Below, in pieces: positions 39,901-51,900 of a stretch of 64,000 nucleotides of DNA; positions within the stretch are counted from its first letter, which is position 1, and every line of letters begins with the position of its first letter. Location of the stretch: NCBI GenBank assembly GCA_918807975.1, contig OU964919.1:36773824-36837823 (forward strand), read 5' to 3'. The position numbers were made by a program, and so were the translations under genes. The notes beneath the pieces are model-generated. The model was given only the letters and a program-made list of their open reading frames with translations, was not told the origin of the DNA and searched no databases. This stretch comes from Aplidium turbinatum. Its lineage: Eukaryota > Chordata > Ascidiacea > Aplousobranchia > Polyclinidae.

Positions 39901-42900
39901 AACCGTCAAAGTTGTGTTCAGTTGCAATAGATGGGTGTCTCTTAGGCTAACCACTGTCCGATGGGTGCATGTTAAAAGAATCAAGGAATTCATGGACTCG
40001 TTAACAGATGGAGTGAAGAGGATAACTTTACTCTTGTAATGTGACACCACTGCATTTTACCCCAAGAAAATATCGTTCCTACGTCACTGAATATGCCGAA
40101 TGTGATAGAATCGTAACATCAACAGTAAATTGGATTCGGGCAAATGCGCTTAACCAATGTTGCAAGTTTAAGCTATTTCTAAAATTTATTGATGCTAACT
40201 TTGGAGACGTGCTAATGTTCACTGCCGTTGGTAGTTAAGCTGTGCTACATGCCTAAAAAGGTTCTACGTTCTTCTCCGGAGATCAAGATGTTTGCTGAAG
40301 GTAAGAAAATCATCCCTCTACTGAAGTAACGAAGAATGGATTGCTGATTTGGTATTCATGGACATGGTTGATATCACCACACGGCACACACCGTTTGTCT
40401 TTGAACCGCTTCCTGCAATGGCAAGTCCTGTCATGATTTGTACAGCCATGTACAGCACAGTGTCTGCCTTCAGTGTAAAGCTTCGTCTGTGGAAGACACA
40501 GCTTGTACTTGGTTTAACGACATACTTTCAGAGCACCAAGTCAACGGATCATTCGAAAAGTAGCGGATTGTGCTAGGCATATTAGGGACGTGACTGGCAA
40601 GTTTGAAAATCGCATTAACAATTATTAATTCGTTCCTACTCCTGATAAAAATATTTGCATGGCAATAGACGCAGCGACTTGATTTTTAGCTGGACCTCTC
40701 AGACTTGAATTTAGATGAGGAATTGACAACCATTTCAATGTAATCATCATCTACTTCACTGTAAGAGTCGAGTCTCAGAGGAAAAGTATCCTAACTTGAT
40801 ACCCAATGTATTGAAAAATGCCTTTGTATTAGGATGAACATATACATACGTGTGTGAATGACTTTTTAGCAAAATCGTTGGAATTAAAACCAAATATCAC
40901 AACTGATTGACGAACCATCATCTTAGCCAGCTTACTTCTCGCTTGGGAAAGCTTATTAAAAGTCAAAGCAATATTCAAGTTTCACATTACACTGCTCAGT
41001 CTGCGTTTTTTGTTTTACAGGAAGATGCTCTTTTATAACTTGTTTTATCATTGCGGCCCTTTACAAAATTTAGGTTTTAAATTTGACCCCCGCATTGAAA
41101 AAGGTTGAGAACCACTGATTAAAACTGTGAAGACTGAACAATCATGGCATACGAAAACTCTGTTTTAGACAACTCTGGCCATATTAAACCTTGAGTACCA
41201 AAGAACACTCGCATAGATCCTCCATCAATTTTTGTCTTTATCTGGAGACGGACAGAAGCGGACAACGTAAAATCAGTCGACCCTTTATCAATTTAAGTTC
41301 AAAGTAAAAAGCATAATAAGTTGAACATACAGTTACTCAGAAATTATTTACCACGCTTTTTTTGTTAAATCAAATCTTACTGTTGTCTGGAAGTCGATCT
41401 GCTCTGTTGCAACTCATATCCGGAATGCACCAGTTGCATTCGATAGTTTCCCAATCGTAAGTGTAATTTAATTTGTAGCTGGAAAGAAAATAAGTAGCAT
41501 AATTACAGTACCGATCAGCGACCATCTCATCTCAAAACTGTATAAACGCCCCCTTTTCCTGACCAAAAAAATCACTGCAATTTGTCATGCTCAGTCTACA
41601 GTCTCAGTTTTGACAATTGGTCCGTCCGACAGCTTAGTCTAGTGCTCAACCTTGCCAACGATAAATCGACAAGATCAAGCAATGGTGGTTCAACTCTCGA
41701 GGTGTGCGATTGAGCGACAATTTGTGCATTGTATAATCCACAAACAACAATACTTCAACGGGTCTGCTAATATTCGGTGAGTCCGATTCGGAGAGTTCCC
41801 TATTTGGAGACAGCCTTTTTCGGAGAGTTCCCTATTCGGAGATTTTTTGAAATTTTTTTTGAAAATTATCGGAAACAGTAGCCTAATTATCATTGCCGCT
41901 TTTACATCGTTTTAACGTTGCTAAACATTCAAATCGTGCAGAAAAAAAACAGAAATAAAATGTTTGAACAATTAAATGAAAATTCGTCCTGTCAGTTCAG
42001 TTGAATTGTTTTCATTTGTGACCATCATATCAAAAACAATACACGTCAACATAGCAAAGATATTTAAGATATGAAGTGAGCATTCTGTTGCTCCGGTTTT
42101 CTTTGGTAAAGTTATGAATATGGAACGTACCATATCACTAGGGTCTTTCCGGTGTCATAAATATGATTTAAGATCTCAGTAATGGTTAGGTCTAAACCCC
42201 ACTCATCTAAAGCTTCGAGAATTTCAACTATAAAAGAAACGATATTGTGGAATAAAATACAAAATTCTCTACTGTAAATAAACAGAAGGCGTCGTTGGAT
42301 TTAGAATTTTGTAATAGTTGAGGATTCTAATATATTCTAAGTTTGCATGCAGAATGCGATGCAGGATACATGTCAATTTTATCTGAGCAAACATTAATAG
42401 TTCAAAAATAAATTTAATTCGCTTTTTAGTCTTAAGATCTCAATGATTAGGTCTAAACCCCACTCATCTAAAGCTTCGACTATTTTTTTCTGCACGATTT
42501 CAACGTTTAGCGACGTTAAAACGATGTAAAAGCGGCAATGATAATTAGGCTACGATACCGACGAATTTTCATTTAATTGTTCAAACATTTTATTTCTATT
42601 TTTTCTGCACGATTTGAACGTTTAGCGACGTTAAAACGATGTAAAAGCGGCAATGATAATTACGCTACGGTACCCGATAATTTTCAAAACAATTTCAAAA
42701 AATCTCCGAATAGGGAACTCTCCGAAAAAGGCTGTCTCCGAATCGGACTCACCGAAACGGGCCATTCCGACTTCAACAGCAAGCGGAAACTTAACTCAGT
42801 AGTCAAATCCAGTGACTGGGCCTGCATCAGTGGTCCGAAGGTTGTACAAGTATGGAAACTGCCAGGATTAAACGTCTAATTAGACTTTAAGTCCGAGAGT

Positions 42901-45900
42901 AAAGGTTCAAACAGTGAACTGTACAGTGTACATTATAGAAAAGTTAAATGTGATGTTATAAAAAAGTTGTACGTTCAAAAGTGCTTGAGAGCATATCGAA
43001 ATCGTAGCGGTGAGAAATTAAAAAAATATCTACACAATAAAAGTGCAGCTGTTTTTATTTTGAAGTCGATTTACTCACCTTTGAAGCATGGAACAAGACA
43101 GGCACGTGGATTGTGCATCACAGAATCCAGGACATTTAGGAAAAATAGCTGTGGATTCTAATGTTGATGCGTGTTCGCTCCACGAGACATTAGAGCAAAA
43201 GCTGGCTTCATTCAAGGCAACGCAGGCTATGTTCGTGCACCAGACACAACGCTGATCCGTTAAGCAATCCGAGTCACGGACGTGGCTTCTGCAAATGGCG
43301 CTAACTGACATTGCGATGTTTTTCATGGCGAATACGGGCAATCTGTATACAAATAACTGGTTCGATACCATTCCGTTGTAGCCGCCATGAATAAAAAGTA
43401 AATGGCCCTTTTCATAAACGGCTGCGATGTGGGATAACCGGCCGCCGGGACTTTGGCCTTTGACATATGTCTTTGGTAACCAAATATTGCATCTGAGATT
43501 GTAGAAATACATGATATGACTGTGGCAACTTTCATCGTCTTCATGATTGTGTGTACTTCCACCAAACACAATCATGTAATCTCCTAACACACTGGCAGTG
43601 TGGTAGGCCATCAGTTTAGGAAGAGAACTGGCGGCTTTGACTTTAACCCAAAAATTTCTAGATAAGTCAAACGTAAAAATTTGATTTGATCTCTCAGAAG
43701 TTAAGTTCGAAGAGTAACAGTAGCCACCAAAAACGACCAAAGAGTGAGACGTCTTATCGTACACCATGCTATGACCAGCGCGCTTCAAAGTTATTGATGA
43801 AAAGCTAGCAGGGTCAGCATGTACTTTCTCCCATCTAACAGTCATCCAACTGAAACGGAAAATGTCCGATGACAAAACGGTTTGTCTTTCTTCTTGAGCT
43901 TGACCACCGAAGACATAGAGATACAAATCGTTTTCCATCTCCACCACTGCAGCCGCATGCTGAGACATTGGATGTAAAGTTCCCTTTAAGTTGTTTGGCA
44001 TGGTTTCCCACTGAGAAAGCTCAATGTCATAAAACCACAGTTCATCTGTAAAAACACCATCGTCTGTGCTTCCGCCGAACACCAGTAAATAGTCGTCACC
44101 ATTTTCTTGAAGGTGTGACATCTAGAAATCAAGTTGTGTCACGATCGCATCTACAAACTTCATTTTAGCATTTTCTATTTGCATTCAAGATCAAAGACCC
44201 AAAGTATTACTTTGTGGTAACTTTTCGCTGTGTTTCAATTTTTCTTAAAACAATTATTATAAGTTAAAAAACAACAAAGTAATATTCTCGTTGAATACAA
44301 TCCCATGTAACAAAACAGTAAAGAAGTAAATTACGTTATTCAAACGTTACTGTTGCTAATCAATGTCATTGACAATGTTTGTTGCGAATGAAAAGGCCGG
44401 AAACTACTACACAGCTTAGACAGAAGTATTTGGCTCTATTTTCACCTGATTGTCTTCATAGAAACATGGTATGACATAATTACTTAATTCGCATGGCAAC
44501 AACTATGGCACAAGCAAATTGAGAAGCCGATTGACGGGTATAAAAAGGTGATTCCAATTGTACGAGGTCTACGAGACTAATGTGGCAACTCTGTAATTTG
44601 CCCGCGCCGTTAGCTCAGTGGTTCCGTGCCCGACGATCTTGAGTCGACCCGGACTGGTTCGACTCTCGGAGTGTTCGCTTGAGCACCGCGTTCAGGACTG
44701 CTTTCCATTCAGCGGCAAATAGTGGATGGAATAATTACCCGGCAACAACACTTTAACTATTGGAAACCTTACTCTGTCAATCTCGGTAACCGGCCATGCG
44801 TCAGTGATTTAAAACCTCTACAAGAACGCGAACTGCCAGGAATAACTTATCAAAGGCTTTGTCATTGTCAGGCCGTGGATAAAAATTCAAAACCACACCA
44901 AACCTTCACAATTCACATAAGTGAGCTGTGTTTTCATTACTTAGTTCAGATAGATTTGGATGCCAAGAAAGTCCAAATGAAAAATAGGCATCTTATCTAC
45001 TCGGTCACTCCAGGCTTTATTAAAAATTGCTGTGCTAAAATCCTTGTGCTAAGATTTCTTAGTCGAAAAAATGCTTGGAGTGTGTTGTCGAGCTCTCTTT
45101 AATCAGAGAGAGAATCTTCAGTATTCGTGGCAAACCCAGCACAGTAAGCTTATCTAACCTACGAATGATTTCCCTATGACTAGGTAGATAGTATTATATA
45201 CATGTTAAGCAATTAAGCATTATCGTGTAATGATGCAGTACATCAACAAAACAAACCGTGTGATAATAGCGAGGAGATGGCTGTCGTACTGACGTTACGA
45301 GTTCCCAGTCATTAGCAGAGAAGTCATATCTGATTAATTTGTTGAATGCACGATTCAAATCGTATCCGCCAAAAACCCACAAGTACGGTGAAACATAGGC
45401 ACCAGAATGGCCAGTCAAACCGGTAGTAAACCGCTCATCTTGATCAGCATAGTCATAGACAAGGACCCACGTGTTGTCGAGAGAATAATGATCCTTTGTC
45501 ATTTCGCATCCAATCCCCATGTACATTGGGAAACACGTGCATCTTTTGGTGCTACAATGAATATTCATGGAATTTTATACCAGAACGCAAAAGTCGTAGG
45601 TTGCTCAACAAATCGCAGCGGAAAGATGAAAAACAAACCATTGGACACGTTCGCAGCAAAAACATTGACTTATAAAAAGGAAATCAGCAAACTGGTATCA
45701 AAATTGGTTATAAGGCAAACAGTACTCGTAGTCTAAAGCAGTGGTTTTCAAACTTATTTGAACCACGGCACATCAAAGAATTTCAGAATCTATTGGGCAC
45801 TTACTCCGTCAATCTTTTCTTTCGAAATATTGTTGTTTAATAACTTTTTGATCGAAACTGCTACCTTGGATAAACTAGTATATATACATAATACAGAAGT

Positions 45901-48900
45901 TATTTAATAAACTTTAATTTAATTAACTTTAGTAGAGAGATAGTTCTTAAATACCATTGCATAGACAGATAATTGATAGCAACTTGATAGGATTGAATTG
46001 CATAATTCAAAAACAATACATAAAAATAAAAGATAACTACATAATTTCGAACGTTTTCGGCAAAACTTTCTGCCCTCATCAAGAAAATAACTTAATTTAT
46101 TTAAACAGACATCTTGCTTGTTGCATTGCGCAACGCTCACTGCTTCGGCAGTTTGAGCACTCTGGCAAGATGGGTGAAAGTATCCAAATGTGGTTCCTTG
46201 CGTACCACAAATGGAAAAATCCCACGCTGCATTACTTACGGTATATAGTAATAAGGCGTTCATGTCTAGTGTACGATTTACTGCACTGAGGAGACCTTAA
46301 GGTTGAAACAGTGACGTCCTGTCTGCAGTTATGTAATGCTCTTGGTTCGCCAATTGAGCACTTTGCTAGCAGACATCTTGCTTGTTGCATTGCGCAAAGC
46401 TCACTGCTTCGGCAGTTTGAGCACTCTGGCAAGATGGGTGAAAGTATCCAAATGTGGTTCCTTGCGTACCACAAATGGAAAAATCCCACGCTGCATTACT
46501 TATATAGTAGGGTAGGTCGATTTTCACATAAAATTGTCGGATTGTCGCATAAATCGGTATTTAGGTGAGGCTTGCCATACTAAATAAAGTGTTAAAATTT
46601 CAATGTGATGGTGTGCTCCTAACCACTTACCCCAGGTGGTATGGAAAAATACAATTTTTTAGTTTACGGTAAATTATATTCAATAGGTAGGCTAGAGTGA
46701 AAATGAAACACAATTGAAATGTAATGAGTTAAAGCCACACCTGGATGTTAAACTAAACAACACAGTCTTTCTTTGATTCAAATATAGGCCGCTGATTCCT
46801 TGCATCTAAGATAGAATAAATTATAGAGTTCCGTTTCTCCTTTCCGACAGCTTTTTGAGGTTGACCTCAGCGACTACATGAATCATTCTTTCAACGGCTT
46901 GAGTCTGTGGTGTGTATGACGACTTTACTGGGACTGACTTTACTGCATCTCAAAGTTCATCCTTACGCTTAGTTCTTAAGTTAGATGGTAATAATGGTGG
47001 TTCAGTTACGTCAATCTGTGTCCAGTCGATCATATCAATATAATCCATCGCATTAAGATTAAGTTGATCAGCAGGGCGATGGAATCTTCAAAGTATTGTA
47101 GATGAAAGCTTTCGTGCTTTCAGAATTCGGCTAACAGCTACTTCACGAATGGCAGGTCTATTGTCATTAAACATGGCACACAGCAAGTTTTCGGAGTGAG
47201 CTGCATAACCATTTTGCTTGATCGATTTGTCGATGACAGACTGCACTTCTACTGGCTCATGTCCACGACTGAGTTGTATTACAAGAAAAAGTACTGCTGG
47301 AGCATCGCTGATATCTGTGGCCATCTTAGTGCATACCATACAGGCCTATATACAATTGCAATGAATCAGGTCGTGTCAACAGCTTCTGATGGATGGGTTT
47401 GACTAACATAATAGCGGCACATTCGATTTGCTCCTGTAAATGATTATATTTCCCAGAATCTCTGTGTAGCCTAAGAGTGTTTCAGAGCATTCCCAGAACT
47501 GATTGCATGGCAGATTTCCAAAAGGTACATCTGGTCTGTGCTTAGATCTTTGAATTGTCCAATTTTGGCAAATGGAGAGTTTCAATTTTATCAAATAATG
47601 CAATCTCCAAGGCTATAAGGTTTGACCACAGAATAACGCCATTTCACCAATGAATGTTTCTGGACCAGTTGTCTTCCCAAATAATCCAATTAGATGCTTC
47701 AATGGTAACTCATTGATGGGCAGCATAGGCCAACATATATTCCACTGAACTTCAAAAAGGATATGATCTTCTATTCTAGCAATTACTACATTACGATTCC
47801 CAGTGTTCACTGCTGCCCTGTCACAACCTGTTATTCGAATTCTATTCATGTCCACATTCTCGTCGATCATAGGCTACATTTTAAAATGTCAACTGAACGA
47901 CCACTTGGTGTTGTGACATGAGAGATGTAGATGTCACCAGGTTGTATCAGTAGAACGTAATGGTATTCTTTTATTTTTCTCCTGTGGTGGTAATCATCAA
48001 AGACATAATATGATTCATCCTTTCTCCCATCGAAATAGAGCGATATAAAATTGTTGACGACATGTTGTGTTGGTTTCAATCCAGTAGCCTACGTCCCTTG
48101 ACTAGGCTATGTCTCACTTTCCGTGGGTCAACAATGATGTCTGTGGAGAAGTCTTTTCCTAACACATCCTTTAAAGTAGCCGTGGCAATAGCAGCAACTG
48201 TTTCGTCAAAAACCATCTTTTGATGGGCTTCCCTTGCAACACAAGGGGTTGGGATGGTATTGTAGGCACTACTTGTTGAGACACTCTCCATGAAACTCGG
48301 ATCATTATCGGATGAATAAGATAAAGAGTCAGTTTCACAAATTTTTTTTTTGTGGCGTGCTAAACCGCACGACTATTAGAAGTTCGCTCATTGCGCAGGA
48401 TTGCCGGATTGGGCGAAAAAATGAGATAAAATGACAAAAATGTCCGCAACTTTTCGCCCAATCTGGCAACCCTGTTATAGAAACAGAGGGTCATTGGGGT
48501 AATGGGTTGCTGTGCACCAAACGATTTTAAACTTTGAGGAAATGTTTAGAAGGTAAAGTGGCACCTGTGTTCAAATTTATGTGATAAATGGAGAAATCGA
48601 CCCACCCTATTATATAGTAATAAGGCGTTCATGTCTAGTGTACGATTTACTGCACTGAGGAGACCTTAAGGTCGAAACAGTGACGTCCTGTCTGCAGTTA
48701 TAAACAAAACAACATATATTCGTCAACAACACAACTTGTAGCCTACAGTTGTAAACAGTGACATCATAAAGCCACAACAATAAAAGGTTGCCACCAGGGT
48801 TGGAAAAAATCATGATTTTTTTAAAAAAAATCGGATTTTTTTGATTTAAATCAGATTTTTTTTATATAAAAAAGCGTCGAGTCTACTTGGGGGAAGAGAT

Positions 48901-51900
48901 CATTTTAGTAAGATAGCAGAATTATTTTTAACCCCTTGATTGATTGAAAGGCTTTGCTTTGCAAGTGTTTAATCATTTTTATTATCATATTGTAGGCTAG
49001 CCTGTCTAATGTCTATTGCACATATTTTTAAGTAGGTGTGACAGGTTGCTTTATACTAAATCATAATGTGCATATCGCGATTGAATTACGTCTCAGACTG
49101 TCATCTCACTACACTAAGATCTTTCCTTACGTTTGAGCACACATTACTTTGCTTTTTTGCTCAACTGATGCATAGCCTTTTTGCAAAGAAAGTTTAACTG
49201 TTTAATATATGTTACTGACGCACCATACCAAAATAATAAAAGTTCAGATGACACAAAATTGCAGTTTGTTTTGCATTGAGAAGTTTGTACAGAAATACAA
49301 GCTCGCCAGCTTTTGCAGTGCCCAATCGATTTCGAACTTCTGATTGAACCAGACCAAAAGTGGAAAAAACTCGCTCAAAAACTATGTTTGGTGAACAACA
49401 CTGTTTGTGAACTGCCAAGTAAACTAAGTTGCCTTTCAAAACATGCATAGCCTATAGCCTTAAGTATTTAAATATAACTTTTGTATTATAGAGAAGCAGT
49501 GAAACGTTTGTTGATGTATTTATTTTTATTTTAGCAAATAAAAAATCATTTGATTTTTTTAATTGATTTTTTTGATTTCTATTGTTTGATTTAAATCATG
49601 ATTAAAATCAATGATTTAAATCATTTGATTTAAATCAACCAACCCTGGATGCCACACCAAGAATTTGTAATCATGCAAACATGACAAAAAAATGCCTTTA
49701 TTGATGTCAGAAAAACAATCGTGCATCAAAATTTCATCAGCAGCAATGATCCCAGCTAACCACTTGCAGACAAATAAAAAACAAATATGAGAAATAGCTC
49801 GCGGCACTCCGGAGTAAATTGTTAATGGCACAGTTGAGAACGGAATGGCCCGTTTCGGTGAGTCCGATTCAGTGAGTCCAATTCGGTGAGTCCGATTCCC
49901 TATTCGGTGATTTTTTGATTTTTTTTTTAAAATTATTGGGTACTGTAGCCTAATTATCATTGCCGTTTTAGGGTTAGGGGTTAGGAGTTAGGAACTCACC
50001 GAATCGGACTCACCGAATAGTAGCAGACCCGGTGGAGAACCACTTGTCTAGTGGATATAAATTAGCAGTACTAACCATTAGATAAATCCAATAAAACATG
50101 ACGACTATATTGTGGTTGTACATTAACTCACAAATTTTGGGCAAAGTTCTCCACTCGGGCCAAGTTGTGCTGTTTAACTACTTTTTATTACTCACAATTG
50201 GTGGTCACAGGTCCCCTGATTTCGGCCATGATAGTCGCTACATGAATTCGGGCAAATGTGTTTACTGCAATCCGCACCACCCCATTCCTTTTCACATTGA
50301 CATCTTTACAAATGGCATACAAAATCATTAATGATGGGCATTTGAATCCTTTATGCCATCCAGTATCACTTTTTAAACTACCAGAATCTATTTAAGTAGC
50401 ACATAACAAAAAATATTCTGACAATGCACTTGCTAAATTAAGACCTTTTCAGGCTCTTGATATTTTTTATATTAGAAAAAATATTGCGGCTTATCAGCAA
50501 GAATAAAGGAGGTTGAAATGAAATAAGAGTCACATTGATCATTATTATCCTTGCTAATAAAACTGTAACAAGAGCTAAAACTTCCAAATTAGGCCGTGCA
50601 ATCAATTTCGTATACGTTTCCAGCTGATTCATCATCTAGAAAATTCTGTGTTTAACAAAAGGTAACCAAAAGGTAACTCACTGGTTTTGTTGACAAGTTC
50701 CATGATTACTACAATTATTAAGACAAGGATATATGTGAAAAGTTGCATAGAATCCATCCAACTCATAATCGCGGTCACTGCCAATTTTGATAAATATCAC
50801 ATTAAGTTATTTTTACGCATTATGGCAAAATCGATTCTAAATAAATTACGCCAAAAGGTTAGATTGTTGTGCAAATACCAGCATGTGATGAATGCAAAAT
50901 AGCAGCACTGCAAAAAACAGGAATTGAATATTATACATACATTGCATACACATGAAATAACAACAAATGGTAATGCCTCCACTTCACATCAGGCCATTTG
51001 ATTGTAATTTTGAAACCAAATTAGGAACTCCTGCATTAAGATTTTGAGAACTCTTATTATTGCAGGTTAAATAAAAACTTACATATGCAAATTAGAGTGT
51101 GATTAAAAATAAAAAAATTGAATTTTAAAAAAAGTTCTAAAATGGTGGCCTAGGTCTAAAGAGCATGCCCTGTTAATTACATTTGTGCGTACTGCGCAGT
51201 TTATCCCAACAATTTCAGTATAATTGTGGGGGGCAATTCCATAAAACTGGTGTAATGTGTGAGCTGTAGGTCATAGAAATTAACAACTACAATAAATTAA
51301 ATTTAACGCATGGTAAATCTATAGGCTAAACAATCATCAAATATATTCAGTTACGATAGCATTTAGAACGAATGCCAATAGGCTAAGTAATGTATAATTG
51401 TATAATGTGTTACCTAATAAAGTATATCATCATAGCTTGAGAACGAATATGAATTTGTGCCAGAGAAGTTGATTCAGAATTCCCACTCAAAGTAGCCAAC
51501 AATTTATCACTATAACTTGAACCATTAAAAATCATAATATAATCAAAAGAACATTCAGTTTTTTTCTTGCTAAATTCCAAAGATATAAAAGGAAAATTGA
51601 TGGGATCCGGGTTGCTTATTAGCCATTCACGCCTGCAATTGATAAGCATCGAAGAATTACAACATGCACAGATCAAGTCAATTAAAAAACAATATATCTA
51701 ATTATCTAACCAAACAACACCATCAGCAAAGCCAGTCATAGTATACTACACAGAATGTTTTTTGGTCTACCAAACCTTAGACAAACATTACACTTTAGTT
51801 ACAGTGGACATTACATATTCTCAGAAGTTGGGATCAAGTCATATCGCAAATATGTTGAAACCACAAACAATTGAAACATTTTCTCCATAAAATGCCCACA

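Larger units (their letters stand above)
46106..48703 (+). repeat. Tandem 264-bp retrozyme-like array, interrupted
   Basis: Unit 1 is 46106-46369. Unit 2 starts at 46370 and runs to 46507, then continues at 48618-48703 beyond an inserted transposon. The copies are nearly identical. Each unit has CACTGC-TTCG-GCAGT (46138 and 46402), a UUCG-capped hairpin, and CTGAGGA, GACC-TTAA-GGT[TC], GAAAC, ACGTC (46286-46318 and 48655-48687), laid out as a type I hammerhead ribozyme with short stem III. TGCAGT after the site can pair with ACTGCA before it. One core base departs from the consensus in both copies. No open frame. Confidence 0.72.

Noticed and set aside
43075-44121. 348-codon open frame starting with methionine, as a separate Kelch gene
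   Set aside because: The methionine follows a TTTCTAG acceptor and the frame ends at a GTGAGT donor; it is internal exon 5 of MEGF8.
45738-45850. hAT end CAGTGGTTTTCAAACTT
   Set aside because: No matching right end or target duplication found nearby; at most a fragment.
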